From contig NC_013729.1 of NCBI RefSeq assembly GCF_000024345.1, positions 7,192,001-7,256,000 on the forward strand: a stretch of 64,000 bases of DNA, given 5' to 3'. Below the pieces are notes generated by a model, which saw only the letters and a program-made list of their open reading frames with translations, ran no database searches and was not told where the DNA came from. Positions within the stretch are counted from its first letter, which is position 1. Every line of letters begins with the position of its first letter. This document shows, one piece after another, positions 31,921 through 41,152 of the stretch. The translations under genes and the position numbers were made by a program. This DNA comes from Kribbella flavida DSM 17836. GTDB taxonomy: Bacteria > Actinomycetota > Actinomycetes > Propionibacteriales > Kribbellaceae.

Positions 31921-32903
31921 CGGGCCACCTTCCGGCCTGGTCGTGCGGTCTTGGGTGTGCGCGGCTTGATCGCGAGCAGGTAGAAGACGGCGAAGACCAG
32001 CAGCACGAAGACCACCATCACGCCCATCGCCGAGGCGCGGCCGTAGTCGCCCTCCTGCGTCACCTGGATCATGTACGACGTGACGATGTGCGTCTCGTTC
32101 GCGGGACCGCCGCCGGTCATGCCGAAGATCAGCTCGGGCGAGTTGAAGATCCAGATCACCCGCAGCAGCACGGTCAGCGCCAGCGTGGTCCGGATCGACG
32201 GGATCGTGATGCTGAACAGCGTGCGGACCTTGCCGGCCCCGTCGATCGCGGACGCCTCGTACAGCTCGTCCGGCACGCCCTGCAGCGCCGCCAGGATCAT
32301 GATCGCGAAGAAGGTGACGCCGTACCAGATGTTCGCCACGATGACCGCGATCATCGCGTACCGGGCGTCGGCCAGCCACGGCACCGGGGTGTCGATCAGC
32401 TGCGCCTTCATCAGCAGGTCGTTGACCACGCCGAACTCGCCGTTGAACATCCAGCGGAACAGGATGCCGATCAGGAAGCCCGACACCGCCCACGGGAAGA
32501 ACACCAGCGCCTGGTACGTGCCGCGGAAGCGGAACTTCCGCCGCAGCCACAGCGCCACCGTGAAGCCGATCAGGAACTGCGGCACCAGCGAGCCGACCAC
32601 CCAGACCAGAGAGTTCGTCACCGTGCCGCGGAACATCTCGTCGCCGAGCAGGGTCCGGAAGTTCTCCAGCCCGACCCAGGAGGTGTCGGACAGGTCGTTC
32701 AGGTTGTAGTTGCGGAAGGCCATCGAGATGCCGTTCAGCAACGGGTAGTAGGTGAACACGCCCACGAACAGGATCGCCGGCAGCATGAAGGCGAACAGCA
32801 CCAGCGCCGTCCGGCCGGTGAACCGGCGCCGCCGTCCGGCCGGGGGCCGCGAGTCCGTCGTCCGACGGGTGCTCGCGGCCGGCCGGGTCTCAGTCACAGC
32901 CAT
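31917..32903 (-). CDS. Carbohydrate ABC transporter permease (MalF-like)
   Basis: A 328-residue CUT1-family permease with an unusually long basic N-terminal cytoplasmic region (residues 1-28) before the first helix (ALVLFAFMLPAILFVGV). The EAA loop is YEASAIDGAGKVRTLFSITIPSI. It lies between the binding protein gene (3-bp gap) and the MalG-like gene (4-bp overlap) in one operon. Confidence 0.93.
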   Translation of the reverse strand: MAVTETRPAASTRRTTDSRPPAGRRRRFTGRTALVLFAFMLPAILFVGVFTYYPLLNGISMAFRNYNLNDLSDTSWVGLENFRTLLGDEMFRGTVTNSLVWVVGSLVPQFLIGFTVALWLRRKFRFRGTYQALVFFPWAVSGFLIGILFRWMFNGEFGVVNDLLMKAQLIDTPVPWLADARYAMIAVIVANIWYGVTFFAIMILAALQGVPDELYEASAIDGAGKVRTLFSITIPSIRTTLALTVLLRVIWIFNSPELIFGMTGGGPANETHIVTSYMIQVTQEGDYGRASAMGVMVVFVLLVFAVFYLLAIKPRTPKTARPGRKVAR

Positions 32904-32906
32904 GAA

Positions 32907-34220
32907 TCAGTTCCCGGCCCACTTCTTGGTCCAGTACTCGTCCCAGCTCTTCAGGATCTCGGCGGGCTGGGCCTTGCCGGTGATCAGCTTCTGGACGTCG
33001 GCGTCGGCCTTGTTGCCCCACTCGGTCGACCACGGCACACCGCGCGGCTGGGTGACCACGACGTAGGTGTCCGGCGAGGAGTTCATCGCGACGTACGACG
33101 CCCACGGGCCGTCCTTGAAGAACGGGTCCTCGGCGGCCGCCTTGAGGATCGGGACCAGGCTGTTCTCCTTGGAGAACGTCATCGCCGCGTCACCCGAGGT
33201 CAGGAACTTGACCAGCTTGACCGCCTCGGCCTTGTGCTGGCTGCCCTCGGCGACGCCCCAGCCCGCGTTGGCCAGCGGCTGGGCCGCCTTGCCGGTCGGA
33301 CCGACGGGCAGCGGGGCGGTGCCCCACTGGTCCTCCTTGATCGTCTTGGACTCGCGCACGGTCGCGATCACCTCCGGGTCCTGGAGCAGGAACCCGGTGG
33401 TGCCGGAGGTGAAGCCCTGCACCATCTCCGGGTAGCCCCAGCTGACCGAGGACGGCGGGGAGGCGTTCTTGAACAGGTCGACGTACAGGTTCAGCGCGTC
33501 GACCGCCTTCGGCGAGGAGAAGATCGTCTTGCCGTTGGTGAGCTTGAACGCGTTGTCCTTGTTGATGTCGTCGATCACGTAGCCGGAGATCACCGCGATC
33601 GCGTTGCCGGCACCGCCGAGACCGCCGCGGAACGAGTACCCGTACCGGTTCTTGGCCGGGTCGTTGATCTTCTTCGCCTGCTCGACCATCTCGGCCCAGC
33701 TCTTCGGCGGACCGGCGAAACCGGCCTCCTTGACCAGGTCCTTGCGGTAGAACAGCGACAGCCCGTAGAAGCCGTACGGGACCATGTACGACTTGCCGCC
33801 CTGCTGGGTGACCTGGAGCGCGTTCGGGGTGAGCGCGTCGAGGCCCTCCCAGCCCTTGAGGTCGGGGGCCATGTCGTAGATCCACTTGTTCGTGGAGAAC
33901 GGCCCGACGGTGGTGTCGCGGACCTCGAGCACGTCGACGCCCTTGCCGGACTGCAGCATCTGCTGGATCTTCTGGTCCGCCTGGTTGGTCGGCGGCGAGA
34001 TCAGCTGGACCTTGACGCCGTCGTTGGCGGCCTCGAAGTCCGCGATCAGCTTCTTCAGCAGCGCGGTGCGGCTCGGGTTGGTCAGGCTCTCGACCATCTG
34101 GAGCTTGACCTCACCGCCGCTCTGGGCCTTTTCCGCGGGGCCGGGCCCGCACGCCGTCAGCGCCAGCGTGGCGGCGGCCAGCGCGGCGGTGAGAGGTGCA
34201 AGCATCTGTCGGTGACGCAT
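32907..34220 (-). CDS. Extracellular sugar-binding lipoprotein of an ABC transporter
   Basis: A 437-residue family 1 solute-binding protein. The lipoprotein signal ends LALTAC (lipidation C24). The N-terminal lobe contains the GKGVDVLEVRDTTVGPF segment and the C-terminal lobe GFTSGTTGFLLQDPEV; tryptophan and tyrosine residues (WIYDM, YGFYGLSLFYRK) are suited to stacking against sugar rings. It is the first gene of the transporter operon, divergent from a FadR-type regulator. The sugar cannot be identified; no hydrolase gene is adjacent. Confidence 0.92.
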   Translation of the reverse strand: MRHRQMLAPLTAALAAATLALTACGPGPAEKAQSGGEVKLQMVESLTNPSRTALLKKLIADFEAANDGVKVQLISPPTNQADQKIQQMLQSGKGVDVLEVRDTTVGPFSTNKWIYDMAPDLKGWEGLDALTPNALQVTQQGGKSYMVPYGFYGLSLFYRKDLVKEAGFAGPPKSWAEMVEQAKKINDPAKNRYGYSFRGGLGGAGNAIAVISGYVIDDINKDNAFKLTNGKTIFSSPKAVDALNLYVDLFKNASPPSSVSWGYPEMVQGFTSGTTGFLLQDPEVIATVRESKTIKEDQWGTAPLPVGPTGKAAQPLANAGWGVAEGSQHKAEAVKLVKFLTSGDAAMTFSKENSLVPILKAAAEDPFFKDGPWASYVAMNSSPDTYVVVTQPRGVPWSTEWGNKADADVQKLITGKAQPAEILKSWDEYWTKKWAGN

Positions 34221-34361
34221 GGCGCTTCTCCTCAGGGGATGTGGGCCAGGGGATGGGATTGCTGACGACCGCGGACGTACGCCGTGACATCAGATGAATT
34301 GGCCGACCGTTGTCCGCACATTAACCGGATTCGAGCGGGGTGGACAAGAACTTGCCAGAGA

Positions 34362-34396
34362 TGTGACCGTAAGTGGTCTGAGGACTTAACATCAGT
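34362..34396. promoter_or_regulatory. Candidate FadR-type operator and -10 box
   Basis: TGACC-GTAAG-TGGTC is a short inverted repeat at 34364-34377, followed by TTAACAT at about 34387-34393. It lies in the divergent region between the transporter and its likely regulator. Confidence 0.35.
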
Positions 34397-34444
34397 ATGC
34401 CGGTACGGCCTGGTGCCGGACGGCCGGAACGGGAGGAGGCGGCG

Positions 34445-35152
34445 ATGGCGGCGACCGACCGTGCGCTGACCGGTCTGCGGCAGATGATCGCGTCCGGTGA
34501 GCTCGGCCCGGGGGCGAAGTTCCCGCCCGAGCCGGAACTGTGCGACCACCTCGGCGTGTCCCGGAGCTCGTTGCGGGAGGCCACCCGGTCCCTGGCCGCG
34601 CTCGGGGTGATCGAGTCCCGGCACGGCTCGGGCACCTACGTCTCGGCGCTGGACCCCGCGGAGATCATCAGCCGGTTCTCGCTCTCGGTCGAGCTGATCC
34701 CGCTCGAAGGCGTGCTGCAGCTGCTCGAAGTACGACGGATCCTGGAGGCGCACGCGACCGCGGCGGCGGCCGCCCGGCAGGACCCGGAGCTGGCCGACAG
34801 GCTCGACGGCATTCTCGACCAGCTGGAGGCGACCACCGACGCGGCCGAGATCCAGGCGCTGGACGCGGAGTTCCACGGCGCGATCTGCGAGGCCGGCGGC
34901 AACCCGACGGTGACCGCGCTGACCGGCGTGATCCGCGGCCGCGGCGGCCATTACCGGATCTTCGAGCCAGGCGCCGACTTCGACGCGATCAAGCGGACCA
35001 GCGACCTCGGCCACCGAGCGATCCTGTCCGCGATCACCCACCGCGACCCGGCCGCCGCCGCGACCGCCGCGTCCGCCCACATCGCCCAGACCGAGCTCTG
35101 GCTGCGAGCCCTCCGCCCCGACCCCCAGGTAGCCCTCCCCACCCCCGACTGA
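34445..35152 (+). CDS. FadR-type GntR regulator
   Basis: A 235-residue repressor with an N-terminal winged helix (LRQMIASGELGPGAKFPPE, then LCDHLGVSRSSLREATRSL) and a C-terminal all-helical FCD domain (about 85-225). The metal-binding FCD residues are plausible in LDAEFHGAICEAGGNP and DLGHRAILSAITHRD. The ATG at 34445 has GGGAGGAGG six bases upstream; an upstream ATG at 34397 would add 16 residues. It is divergent from the sugar ABC operon and probably controls it in response to a sugar acid or related metabolite. Confidence 0.88.
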   Translation: MAATDRALTGLRQMIASGELGPGAKFPPEPELCDHLGVSRSSLREATRSLAALGVIESRHGSGTYVSALDPAEIISRFSLSVELIPLEGVLQLLEVRRILEAHATAAAAARQDPELADRLDGILDQLEATTDAAEIQALDAEFHGAICEAGGNPTVTALTGVIRGRGGHYRIFEPGADFDAIKRTSDLGHRAILSAITHRDPAAAATAASAHIAQTELWLRALRPDPQVALPTPD

Positions 35153-35157
35153 CTCCC

Positions 35158-35278
35158 ACTCCCACCCGCTCCCCAACTGAGGGGATAACCCGCCAAATTG
35201 TGGGTCTACCGGGGCGTCTGCGGGAGGAGGACCCACAAGGTGGCGGGTTATCCCCTCAGTTGGGGAGCGGGTGGGAGT
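35158..35278. repeat. 121-bp near-perfect inverted repeat between convergent genes
   Basis: Two 49-bp arms (35158-35206 and 35230-35278) are reverse complements with only three adjacent mismatches, around a 23-nt loop. The element fills the whole gap between the stop of the FadR-type gene and the stop of the convergent DMT transporter. It can act as a terminator in both directions but is far longer than needed. Confidence 0.92.
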
Positions 35279-35283
35279 AGGGG

Positions 35284-36150
35284 TCAGGCGAGGGCGATGG
35301 CGATGATGCCGGCCAGTACGACGGCGCTGCCGACGAGCCGGCGCCGGGCATTGGCCTCGCCGAGCACCAGCCAGGCGGCGAGGCCGCTGAGCACGATGCT
35401 GACCTCGCGCGCGGGCGCCACCAGGCTCACCGGAGCGAGCTGCATCGCGAACAGCACCAGCAGGTAAGCCATCGGCGACAGGATCCCGACGACCCAGATC
35501 TCGCGCCGGTTCTCCTTCCACAGCAGGCGGAGCTGCTCCGGCCGGCGCAGCACCTGCGGCGCCAGGAACAGGCTCTGCAGCACGGACGCCGCGCCGAAGT
35601 AGATCAGCGGCGGCACCGCCAGGGTGGTCACCGAGTAGGCGTCCCACAACGTGTACGCCGCGATCAGCGCGCCGGTCGCCACGCCGTACAGGATTCCGGC
35701 CGTGAGACCACCGCGGGCAGATCGTTGCCTCCCGCCACTACTGATGGCGAACACCCCGGCGATGATCAGCGCGGCACCGGCCAGGCCGTACGGTCCCGGC
35801 CGTTCGTGCAGCAGCAGCACCGCGAACGTCACGGCCAGCAAGGGCCCGGTCCCCCGCGCGACCGGGTAGACGACGGACAAGTCGCCGACGTCGTACCCGC
35901 GTTGCAGCACGAGTCCGTAGCCGATGTGCAGCACGGCGGTCACCAGCGCCGCGACCAGCCACGTCCAGGTCGGCCGCGCGTCCGACACGACCAGCGCGAT
36001 CACCAGCGCGGGCAGCAGGAGCACGCTCGCCGCGGTGTAGTAGGCCCAGACGAAGGCCGCGCCGCCACGGCGTACACGCTTGGCGGCGAAGTTCCAGCCG
36101 GCGTGGAGTACGGCGGCGCCGAGGACGAGGGAGAGAGCGGTGAGGTTCAT
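35284..36150 (-). CDS. DMT-superfamily (EamA-type) transporter
   Basis: A 288-residue inner-membrane protein with ten predicted helices arranged as two EamA repeats. The glycine-rich LHAGWNFAAKR segment at the N-terminus and VVYPVARGTGPLLAV near residue 100 are characteristic. Members export metabolites or amino acids; the substrate is unknown. The ATG at 36148-36150 has GAAGGG five bases upstream. Confidence 0.88.
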   Translation of the reverse strand: MNLTALSLVLGAAVLHAGWNFAAKRVRRGGAAFVWAYYTAASVLLLPALVIALVVSDARPTWTWLVAALVTAVLHIGYGLVLQRGYDVGDLSVVYPVARGTGPLLAVTFAVLLLHERPGPYGLAGAALIIAGVFAISSGGRQRSARGGLTAGILYGVATGALIAAYTLWDAYSVTTLAVPPLIYFGAASVLQSLFLAPQVLRRPEQLRLLWKENRREIWVVGILSPMAYLLVLFAMQLAPVSLVAPAREVSIVLSGLAAWLVLGEANARRRLVGSAVVLAGIIAIALA

Positions 36151-36455
36151 CGGGACCCTTCCGTTGTCCGCGCACGCGAACAACCAGGTCCTCCAGGCTT
36201 TTGCCCCGTCAGATGACCGCCCGGCATCGAGCCGGTCCGGTGGTGCCGCTCGGACCTGTCCCCTCCACCCCGATTCACGTCCCAGCGGGCGAGCAGCGGA
36301 ACCCTAGGCACTGACCCCGTCATGCTACTCCTCCAGCATTGCCGACAAATTTCTTGGAACTGTCGAGATCTTGCAGTCCTGAGTCGGCGTGCGTAGGGTC
36401 CAGCGTCAAACGGCGCGCCTGTGGGGGCGGCCGTGCGTTCGAGGGGATGTCGCCC
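36151..36455. other. 305-bp divergent intergenic region
   Basis: No gene is seen. A possible sigma-70-type promoter for the beta-helix gene is TTGCAG at 36371-36376 and TAGGGT at 36394-36399 with a 17-bp spacer. Confidence 0.45.
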
Positions 36456-38447
36456 GTGTCCCAGCTTGCCTTCCACCGTTCCCGTCGCCGACGCGTCGTC
36501 CTCGTGAGCGCCGCCGTCGTCGGCGCGCTGCTGACCGGCTCCGCAGTCCATGCGGCGGCCGCCCAGCCACCGCGTCCCGCGCCCAAGATCACCCGGGCGG
36601 GCCTCGATCCCGCGCTGGTGCAGGGCCGCGGCGCGACCGTGCCCTTCGTCGAGCAGGAGGCCGAGAACGCCTACACCAACGGTGAGCGGATCGGTCCTAG
36701 CCGCGAGGCGTACACGCTGCCCGCCGAGGCGTCCGGCCGAACCGCCGTCCGGCTGACCGAGCGCGGCCAGTACGTCGAGTTCACGCTGACCGAGCCGGCG
36801 AACGCGCTGACCCTGCGCTACAGCATCCCGGACAGCCCGTCCGGCGGCGGACTGCGCGCGCCGCTCGACGTCACCGTCAACGGCAAGCGCCGGCAGACGA
36901 TGTCGCTGACCTCGGAGTACGCCTGGCTGTACGGCATGTACCCGTTCTCCAACGACCCCGACGTCGACCCGAACCCGGGCTGGTGGAAGCCGGAGCCCGA
37001 CCCGGTGACCAAGCCGTTCCGGCCGAACCACTTCTACGACGAGCAGCGGCTGATGCTCGGCCGGACGTACCAGGCCGGCGACCGGGTCCGGTTCGCCGTA
37101 CCGCGGCACACGCCGGCCTCGTGGTACGTGCTGGACGTCGCCGACTTCGAGCTGGTCGCCGCACCGAAACGGCAGCCGGCCAGGTCGCTGTCGGTCCGGC
37201 TGTTCGGCGCCGACCCCACCGGCCGGTACGACGCGGCGCCGGCGATCGAGCGGACGATCGCGGCGGCGCAGCGGATCGGCTGGACGGTGTTCATCCCGCC
37301 GGGCACGTACCAGGTGAACCGGCACATCGTCGTGGACAAGGTGACCGTGCAGGGCGCCGGCAACTGGTGGTCGATCATCAAGGGCAAGGTGCTGCCGCTG
37401 CCCGAGCCCGCGCCGGACAAGTCGGTGCACAGCGCCCCCGGCTTCTACGGCAAGTACGCCGCCGACGGCGGCAGCACCCAGGTGCACCTGGCCGACTTCG
37501 CGATCGAGAGCGACGTCCGGGACCGGATCGACACCGATCAGGTGAACGGCATCGGCGGCGCGATCGGCGGCGGCTCGACGATCCGCGGCCTCTACCTGCA
37601 CCACACCAAGGTCGGCATCTGGCTGGACGGCCCGATGGACGGCCTGCTGATCCGGGACAACATCATCGTCGACCAGATCGCCGACGGGATGAACCTGCAC
37701 CTCGGCGTCTCGAACGTGCGGGCCACCAACAACTTCGTCCGCAACAGCGGGGACGACGGCCTGGCGATGTGGTCGGAGGCCAATCCCGGGGGCCTGGTGA
37801 ACCACGACAACGTCTACGACCACAACACCGTGCAGACGCCGGTGCTCGCGAACAACATCGCGATCTACGGCGGCCGCGACAATGCCGTCACCGACAACCT
37901 GGTCGCGGACCCGATCCGGGAGGGCAGCACGCTGCACGCCGGCTCGCGGTTCGGCTCGACACCGTTCGAGGGAACGCTGACCTTCGCCCGGAACACCACC
38001 GTGCGCGGCGGACCCCGGGATCTGAACTGGAACCTCGGGCTCGGTGCGATCTGGCTCTACGCGCTGCAGTCCGACCTGGCCGGGCGGATCGAGATCACCG
38101 ACAGCGCGCTGCTCGACTCGACCTACAACGCGTTCCTGTTCGTCGTCGACTGGCCGGTGAAGGACGAGCACGCGGTGACGAACGTGGCGGTGCGCGACGT
38201 GAAGGTCGACGGTACCGGTACGAACGTGGTGAACGCGCGGGTCGGCGGCTGGGCCACCTTCGAGAACGTCGACGCGCGGAACGTCGGGGCGCCGTTCGTG
38301 AACAACTGCGGCACGTTCCAGTTCAACGGGCCGCCCGAGTTCGACGTCCGCCTGCTCGGCGGCAACGACGGCGGCTGGGCCGGCGCCACCTGGTGCGAGG
38401 ACCGGCCCCCGGTGGTCCCACCACCGCCGCCGTCTCCCTGGAGCTAG
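36456..38447 (+). CDS. Secreted carbohydrate-active protein: CBM35-like domain plus right-handed beta-helix
   Basis: A 663-residue exported protein. Residues 1-40 form a signal peptide (RSRRRRVVLVSAAVVGALL, then AVHAAAAQ). Residues about 60-230 resemble a carbohydrate-binding module (VEQEAENAYTNGERIGP). From about 235 to 640 a pectate-lyase-3-type parallel beta-helix begins at SVRLFGADPTGRYDAAPAIE. The domain order is that of GH87/GH55-type glucanases and related polysaccharide-degrading enzymes, but I cannot confirm catalytic residues. The GTG at 36456 is nine bases after GAGGGG; the ATG at 36447 abuts it and is less likely. The C-terminus ends in a proline run (VVPPPPPSPWS). Confidence 0.83.
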   Translation: MSQLAFHRSRRRRVVLVSAAVVGALLTGSAVHAAAAQPPRPAPKITRAGLDPALVQGRGATVPFVEQEAENAYTNGERIGPSREAYTLPAEASGRTAVRLTERGQYVEFTLTEPANALTLRYSIPDSPSGGGLRAPLDVTVNGKRRQTMSLTSEYAWLYGMYPFSNDPDVDPNPGWWKPEPDPVTKPFRPNHFYDEQRLMLGRTYQAGDRVRFAVPRHTPASWYVLDVADFELVAAPKRQPARSLSVRLFGADPTGRYDAAPAIERTIAAAQRIGWTVFIPPGTYQVNRHIVVDKVTVQGAGNWWSIIKGKVLPLPEPAPDKSVHSAPGFYGKYAADGGSTQVHLADFAIESDVRDRIDTDQVNGIGGAIGGGSTIRGLYLHHTKVGIWLDGPMDGLLIRDNIIVDQIADGMNLHLGVSNVRATNNFVRNSGDDGLAMWSEANPGGLVNHDNVYDHNTVQTPVLANNIAIYGGRDNAVTDNLVADPIREGSTLHAGSRFGSTPFEGTLTFARNTTVRGGPRDLNWNLGLGAIWLYALQSDLAGRIEITDSALLDSTYNAFLFVVDWPVKDEHAVTNVAVRDVKVDGTGTNVVNARVGGWATFENVDARNVGAPFVNNCGTFQFNGPPEFDVRLLGGNDGGWAGATWCEDRPPVVPPPPPSPWS

Positions 38448-38453
38448 CGCGTC

Positions 38454-38482
38454 GCGGGGCGCAGCCGACCGCTGCGCCCCGC
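38454..38482. terminator. Bidirectional terminator
   Basis: GCGGGGCGCAG (38454-38464) and CTGCGCCCCGC (38472-38482) form a perfect 11-bp stem with a 7-nt loop, between the convergent beta-helix and RidA genes. Confidence 0.8.
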
Positions 38483-38493
38483 CTCGTCGGTCC

Positions 38494-38880
38494 TCAGTCG
38501 ACCGCGATGACTTCCAGCTCGACCAACCAGTCCTCGGCGAGGGTCTGCACGACGATCGCCGTCGTCGGCACCGGGCGACCGCCGAGCGCGGCGACCCGGG
38601 CCGCCGCGTTCGCCTCGGCGTACTCGGCGGACCGCAGGTAGCTGGTGATCCGGACGATGTTGTCGACTGTCATCCCGGCCGATCGCAGGATCTGCCGGAG
38701 ATTCGACCAGATCAGATCGAGCTGCTCGGTGAGGCCGGCGCCCGGTACGCCGGCCGGGTCCAGCCCCATCGTGCCGGCCACGTACACCGTGCGGCCCGGA
38801 CCCCGCACCTCGATCGCGTGCACGTAGTCCTCGGTGGCCGGGTAAATTCCTTCGCGTGGGTTGTGCGGTACGACGTCCAT
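38494..38880 (-). CDS. RidA-family protein (reactive enamine/imine deaminase)
   Basis: A 128-residue protein of the RidA/YjgF family, trimeric proteins that hydrolyse reactive 2-aminoacrylate-type enamines released by pyridoxal-phosphate enzymes. Typical segments are VYVAGTMGLDPAG, NLRQILRSAGMTVDNIVRITSYL with the substrate-binding arginine, and a C-terminal LVELEVIAVD containing the conserved glutamate. The ATG at 38878-38880 has GGAGG eight bases upstream; a longer form starting further out is less likely. It is divergent from a PLP-dependent aminotransferase, consistent with its detoxifying role. Confidence 0.88.
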   Translation of the reverse strand: MDVVPHNPREGIYPATEDYVHAIEVRGPGRTVYVAGTMGLDPAGVPGAGLTEQLDLIWSNLRQILRSAGMTVDNIVRITSYLRSAEYAEANAAARVAALGGRPVPTTAIVVQTLAEDWLVELEVIAVD

Positions 38881-38985
38881 GCCGTCATCCTCCAGCGCCG
38901 CGGCCCCGCGGGCGAACGATTTCATCTCGCCCACCCTCCGGGCGGGGCCTCCGGCGCCGCCAGCTCTGCGGTTAAGGTCGAGGGC

Positions 38986-40137
38986 ATGCGTGCACATGCT
39001 CAGCGGCTGACCGGGCTCGGGACGACGATCTTCGCCGAGATGTCGGCGCTCGCGGTGCGGACCGGGTCGGTGAACCTCGGCCAGGGGTTTCCCGACACCG
39101 ACGGCCCCGACTCGTTGCTGGAGGACGCGATCACCGCGATTCGCTCCGGCGCGAACCAGTACCCGCCCGGCCGCGGCATCCCCGCGCTCCGGCAGGCGAT
39201 CGTGGACCACCAGCGCCGGTTCTACGGGCTCGAGTACGACCCGGACAGCCAGGTCCTCGTCACCACCGGCGCCACCGAGGCGATTGCCGCCGCCTTGCTC
39301 GCGTACGTCGAACCAGGCGACGAGGTGATCGCCCTCGAGCCGTACTACGACTCCTACGCCGCCTGCATCGCGATGGCCGGCGGGCGGCGGGTCCCGGTCA
39401 CGCTGCGCGCTCCGGACTTCCGGCCCGACCTCGACGAACTGCGCGCGGCCGTCACCCCGCGGACCAAAGTGCTGCTGATCAACTCGCCGCACAACCCGAC
39501 CGGCACCGTGCTCACCGACGAGGAACTGCGCGGGATCGCCGCCGTCGCGGTCGAGCACGACCTGGTGGTGATCACCGACGAGGTCTACGAGCACCTGATC
39601 TTCGACGGACTCCGGCACCGCCCGCTCACGGCGTACGAGGGCATGGCGGAGCGCACGGTCTCGATCGGCAGCGCGGGCAAGACCTTCTCGGTCACCGGCT
39701 GGAAGATCGGCTGGGTCACCGGCACACCTGAGGTGGTCACTGCGGTGAACACCGCCAAGCAGTTCCTCACCTACGTCTCCGGCGCGCCGTTCCAGCCCGC
39801 CGTCGCCGGGGCCCTTGCTCTCGGCAACGAGTACTTCGACGGCCTGCGCGCCGACCTGCAGGCCCGCCGCGACCTGCTCTGCGACGGCCTGGAGCAGCTC
39901 GGTTTCGGCGTGCACCGCCCGCAGGGCACCTACTTCGTCACCACCGACATCCGCCCCCTCGGCCACACCGACGGCGTCGAGTTCTGCCGCATGCTGCCCG
40001 AGCGCACCGGCGTCGTCGCCATCCCCCACCAGGTCTTCTACGACAACGTCGACGCCGGCCGCCCCCTGGTCCGCTGGGCCTTCTGCAAACAACGCGAGGT
40101 CCTCGAAGAAGCCCTCAACCGCCTCACCAAGCTCTGA
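38986..40137 (+). CDS. PLP-dependent class I/II aminotransferase (DapC/KAT-like)
   Basis: A 383-residue fold-type I aminotransferase. Visible motifs are NLGQGFPDTDGP at the N-terminus, NSPHNPTGTVLTDEEL near 165, VITDEVYEHL near 195, and SAGKTFSVTGWKIGW with the cofactor lysine. The sequence pattern is that of actinobacterial N-succinyldiaminopimelate aminotransferase (DapC) and kynurenine-type aminotransferases; the exact substrate is uncertain. ATG 38986 lies seven bases after TAAGGT, suggesting a leaderless message. The frame upstream overlaps the divergent RidA gene and is a shadow. Confidence 0.9.
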   Translation: MRAHAQRLTGLGTTIFAEMSALAVRTGSVNLGQGFPDTDGPDSLLEDAITAIRSGANQYPPGRGIPALRQAIVDHQRRFYGLEYDPDSQVLVTTGATEAIAAALLAYVEPGDEVIALEPYYDSYAACIAMAGGRRVPVTLRAPDFRPDLDELRAAVTPRTKVLLINSPHNPTGTVLTDEELRGIAAVAVEHDLVVITDEVYEHLIFDGLRHRPLTAYEGMAERTVSIGSAGKTFSVTGWKIGWVTGTPEVVTAVNTAKQFLTYVSGAPFQPAVAGALALGNEYFDGLRADLQARRDLLCDGLEQLGFGVHRPQGTYFVTTDIRPLGHTDGVEFCRMLPERTGVVAIPHQVFYDNVDAGRPLVRWAFCKQREVLEEALNRLTKL

Positions 40138-40153
40138 CCTGCTCCAAGCAGGT
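40137..40153 (+). terminator. Short hairpin at the aminotransferase stop codon
   Basis: ACCTGCT-CCA-AGCAGGT, a perfect 7-bp stem starting on the last base of the stop codon, between convergent genes. Confidence 0.4.
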
Positions 40154-40181
40154 AGCTACTCGGGCAGGAAGCGCTCCAGGG

Positions 40182-41000
40182 TCAGCGGTGCGAGAACCAC
40201 AGCTTGGTCGGCTGCTGCAGCATCATCACCAGCAGGGCGACGTGCAGGGCGAGGCCGAGGATGCTGCCGGGCAGGGCGGTGATGCCACCGGTGATGCCGA
40301 ACGCGGCGACGACGATGAGCATGATGCGGGCCCACGGGCGACGCTTGCGGACGAAGATCGCCGGCAGGATGTAGGCGGCGGCACAGGCCAGGATCAGACC
40401 CAGGACGACGCCTTTGGCGCCCGGGTCGCCCATCAGGGTCTCGGCGATCTGCTCACCGGCGGAGGTGAGCATGAACAGCCCGAGCAGCAGGCACAGCCCG
40501 CCGAGCCCGAACGAGATCGCCGACGCGATCGTCACCTGCTTCGGCGGCCCGGCCGGCGCCGGCTGGTACCCGTACGGCCCCGGCTGCGGCGCCCAGTTCC
40601 CACCCGGCTGGTTGAACCCGCCTTGCGGCGGCCCGTACCCCGGCGCTCCATATCCCCCAGGCGCACCGGGCCCGTACCCAGTCGGCGCACCGCCCTGACC
40701 GAACGCTCCCGGCCCTCCACCCGGCTGCCCGAACGCCCCGCGGTACGGCCCCGGCTGATCCGGCCCGTTCCCGGGCCCACCCTGCACGCCACCACCGAAC
40801 ATGCCCGGATAAGGCCCCGGCCGTCCGTCAGCCGTCGCCGGCCCGTCAGTCGGACGCAACTGCGAGGCCGGCGGCCCGTCCGGGCGCGGCTGCGGCGCCG
40901 ACGGGTCGGTGGGCGGCGTGGGCTCGGCGGCTCCGCCGGTCTTCGGGTTCTGCTCGTCGGGGTCGTGCGGGGCGGCAGGGCCGCCGGGCTGGTCGCTCAT
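40182..41000 (-). CDS. Proline/glycine-rich membrane protein
   Basis: A 272-residue protein. The N-terminal ~150 residues are low complexity (proline, glycine, glutamine, with repeated PGGYGAPGYGPP-like stretches) and probably a disordered cytoplasmic region. The C-terminal ~120 residues contain four hydrophobic helices (for example ASAISFGLGGLCLLLGLFML and IMLIVVAAFGITGGITAL). This layout is common among actinobacterial hypothetical proteins and is not linked to one function. The ATG at 40998-41000 is chosen because composition becomes non-coding further out. It follows clpB but is separated from it by a terminator. Confidence 0.8.
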   Translation of the reverse strand: MSDQPGGPAAPHDPDEQNPKTGGAAEPTPPTDPSAPQPRPDGPPASQLRPTDGPATADGRPGPYPGMFGGGVQGGPGNGPDQPGPYRGAFGQPGGGPGAFGQGGAPTGYGPGAPGGYGAPGYGPPQGGFNQPGGNWAPQPGPYGYQPAPAGPPKQVTIASAISFGLGGLCLLLGLFMLTSAGEQIAETLMGDPGAKGVVLGLILACAAAYILPAIFVRKRRPWARIMLIVVAAFGITGGITALPGSILGLALHVALLVMMLQQPTKLWFSHR

Positions 41001-41098
41001 CTGAGTAGGTGTCCTCCGCTTCTCCCCTCGATCCTCCCAGACGAAGCCAACCAGCGCCGCCCGCCGCACTGCACCGCCCACAAAGCCCAGCACGCAGC

Positions 41099-41130
41099 GA
41101 TGCCCGGGACCGCAAAGGATCCCGGGCATC
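41099..41130 (-). terminator. Terminator of clpB
   Basis: GATGCCCGGGA (41099-41109) and TCCCGGGCATC (41120-41130) form a perfect 11-bp stem around CCGCAAAGGA, beginning 22 bp past the clpB stop. Confidence 0.85.
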
Positions 41131-41152
41131 GCCCACCACACCTACCGGCGGC

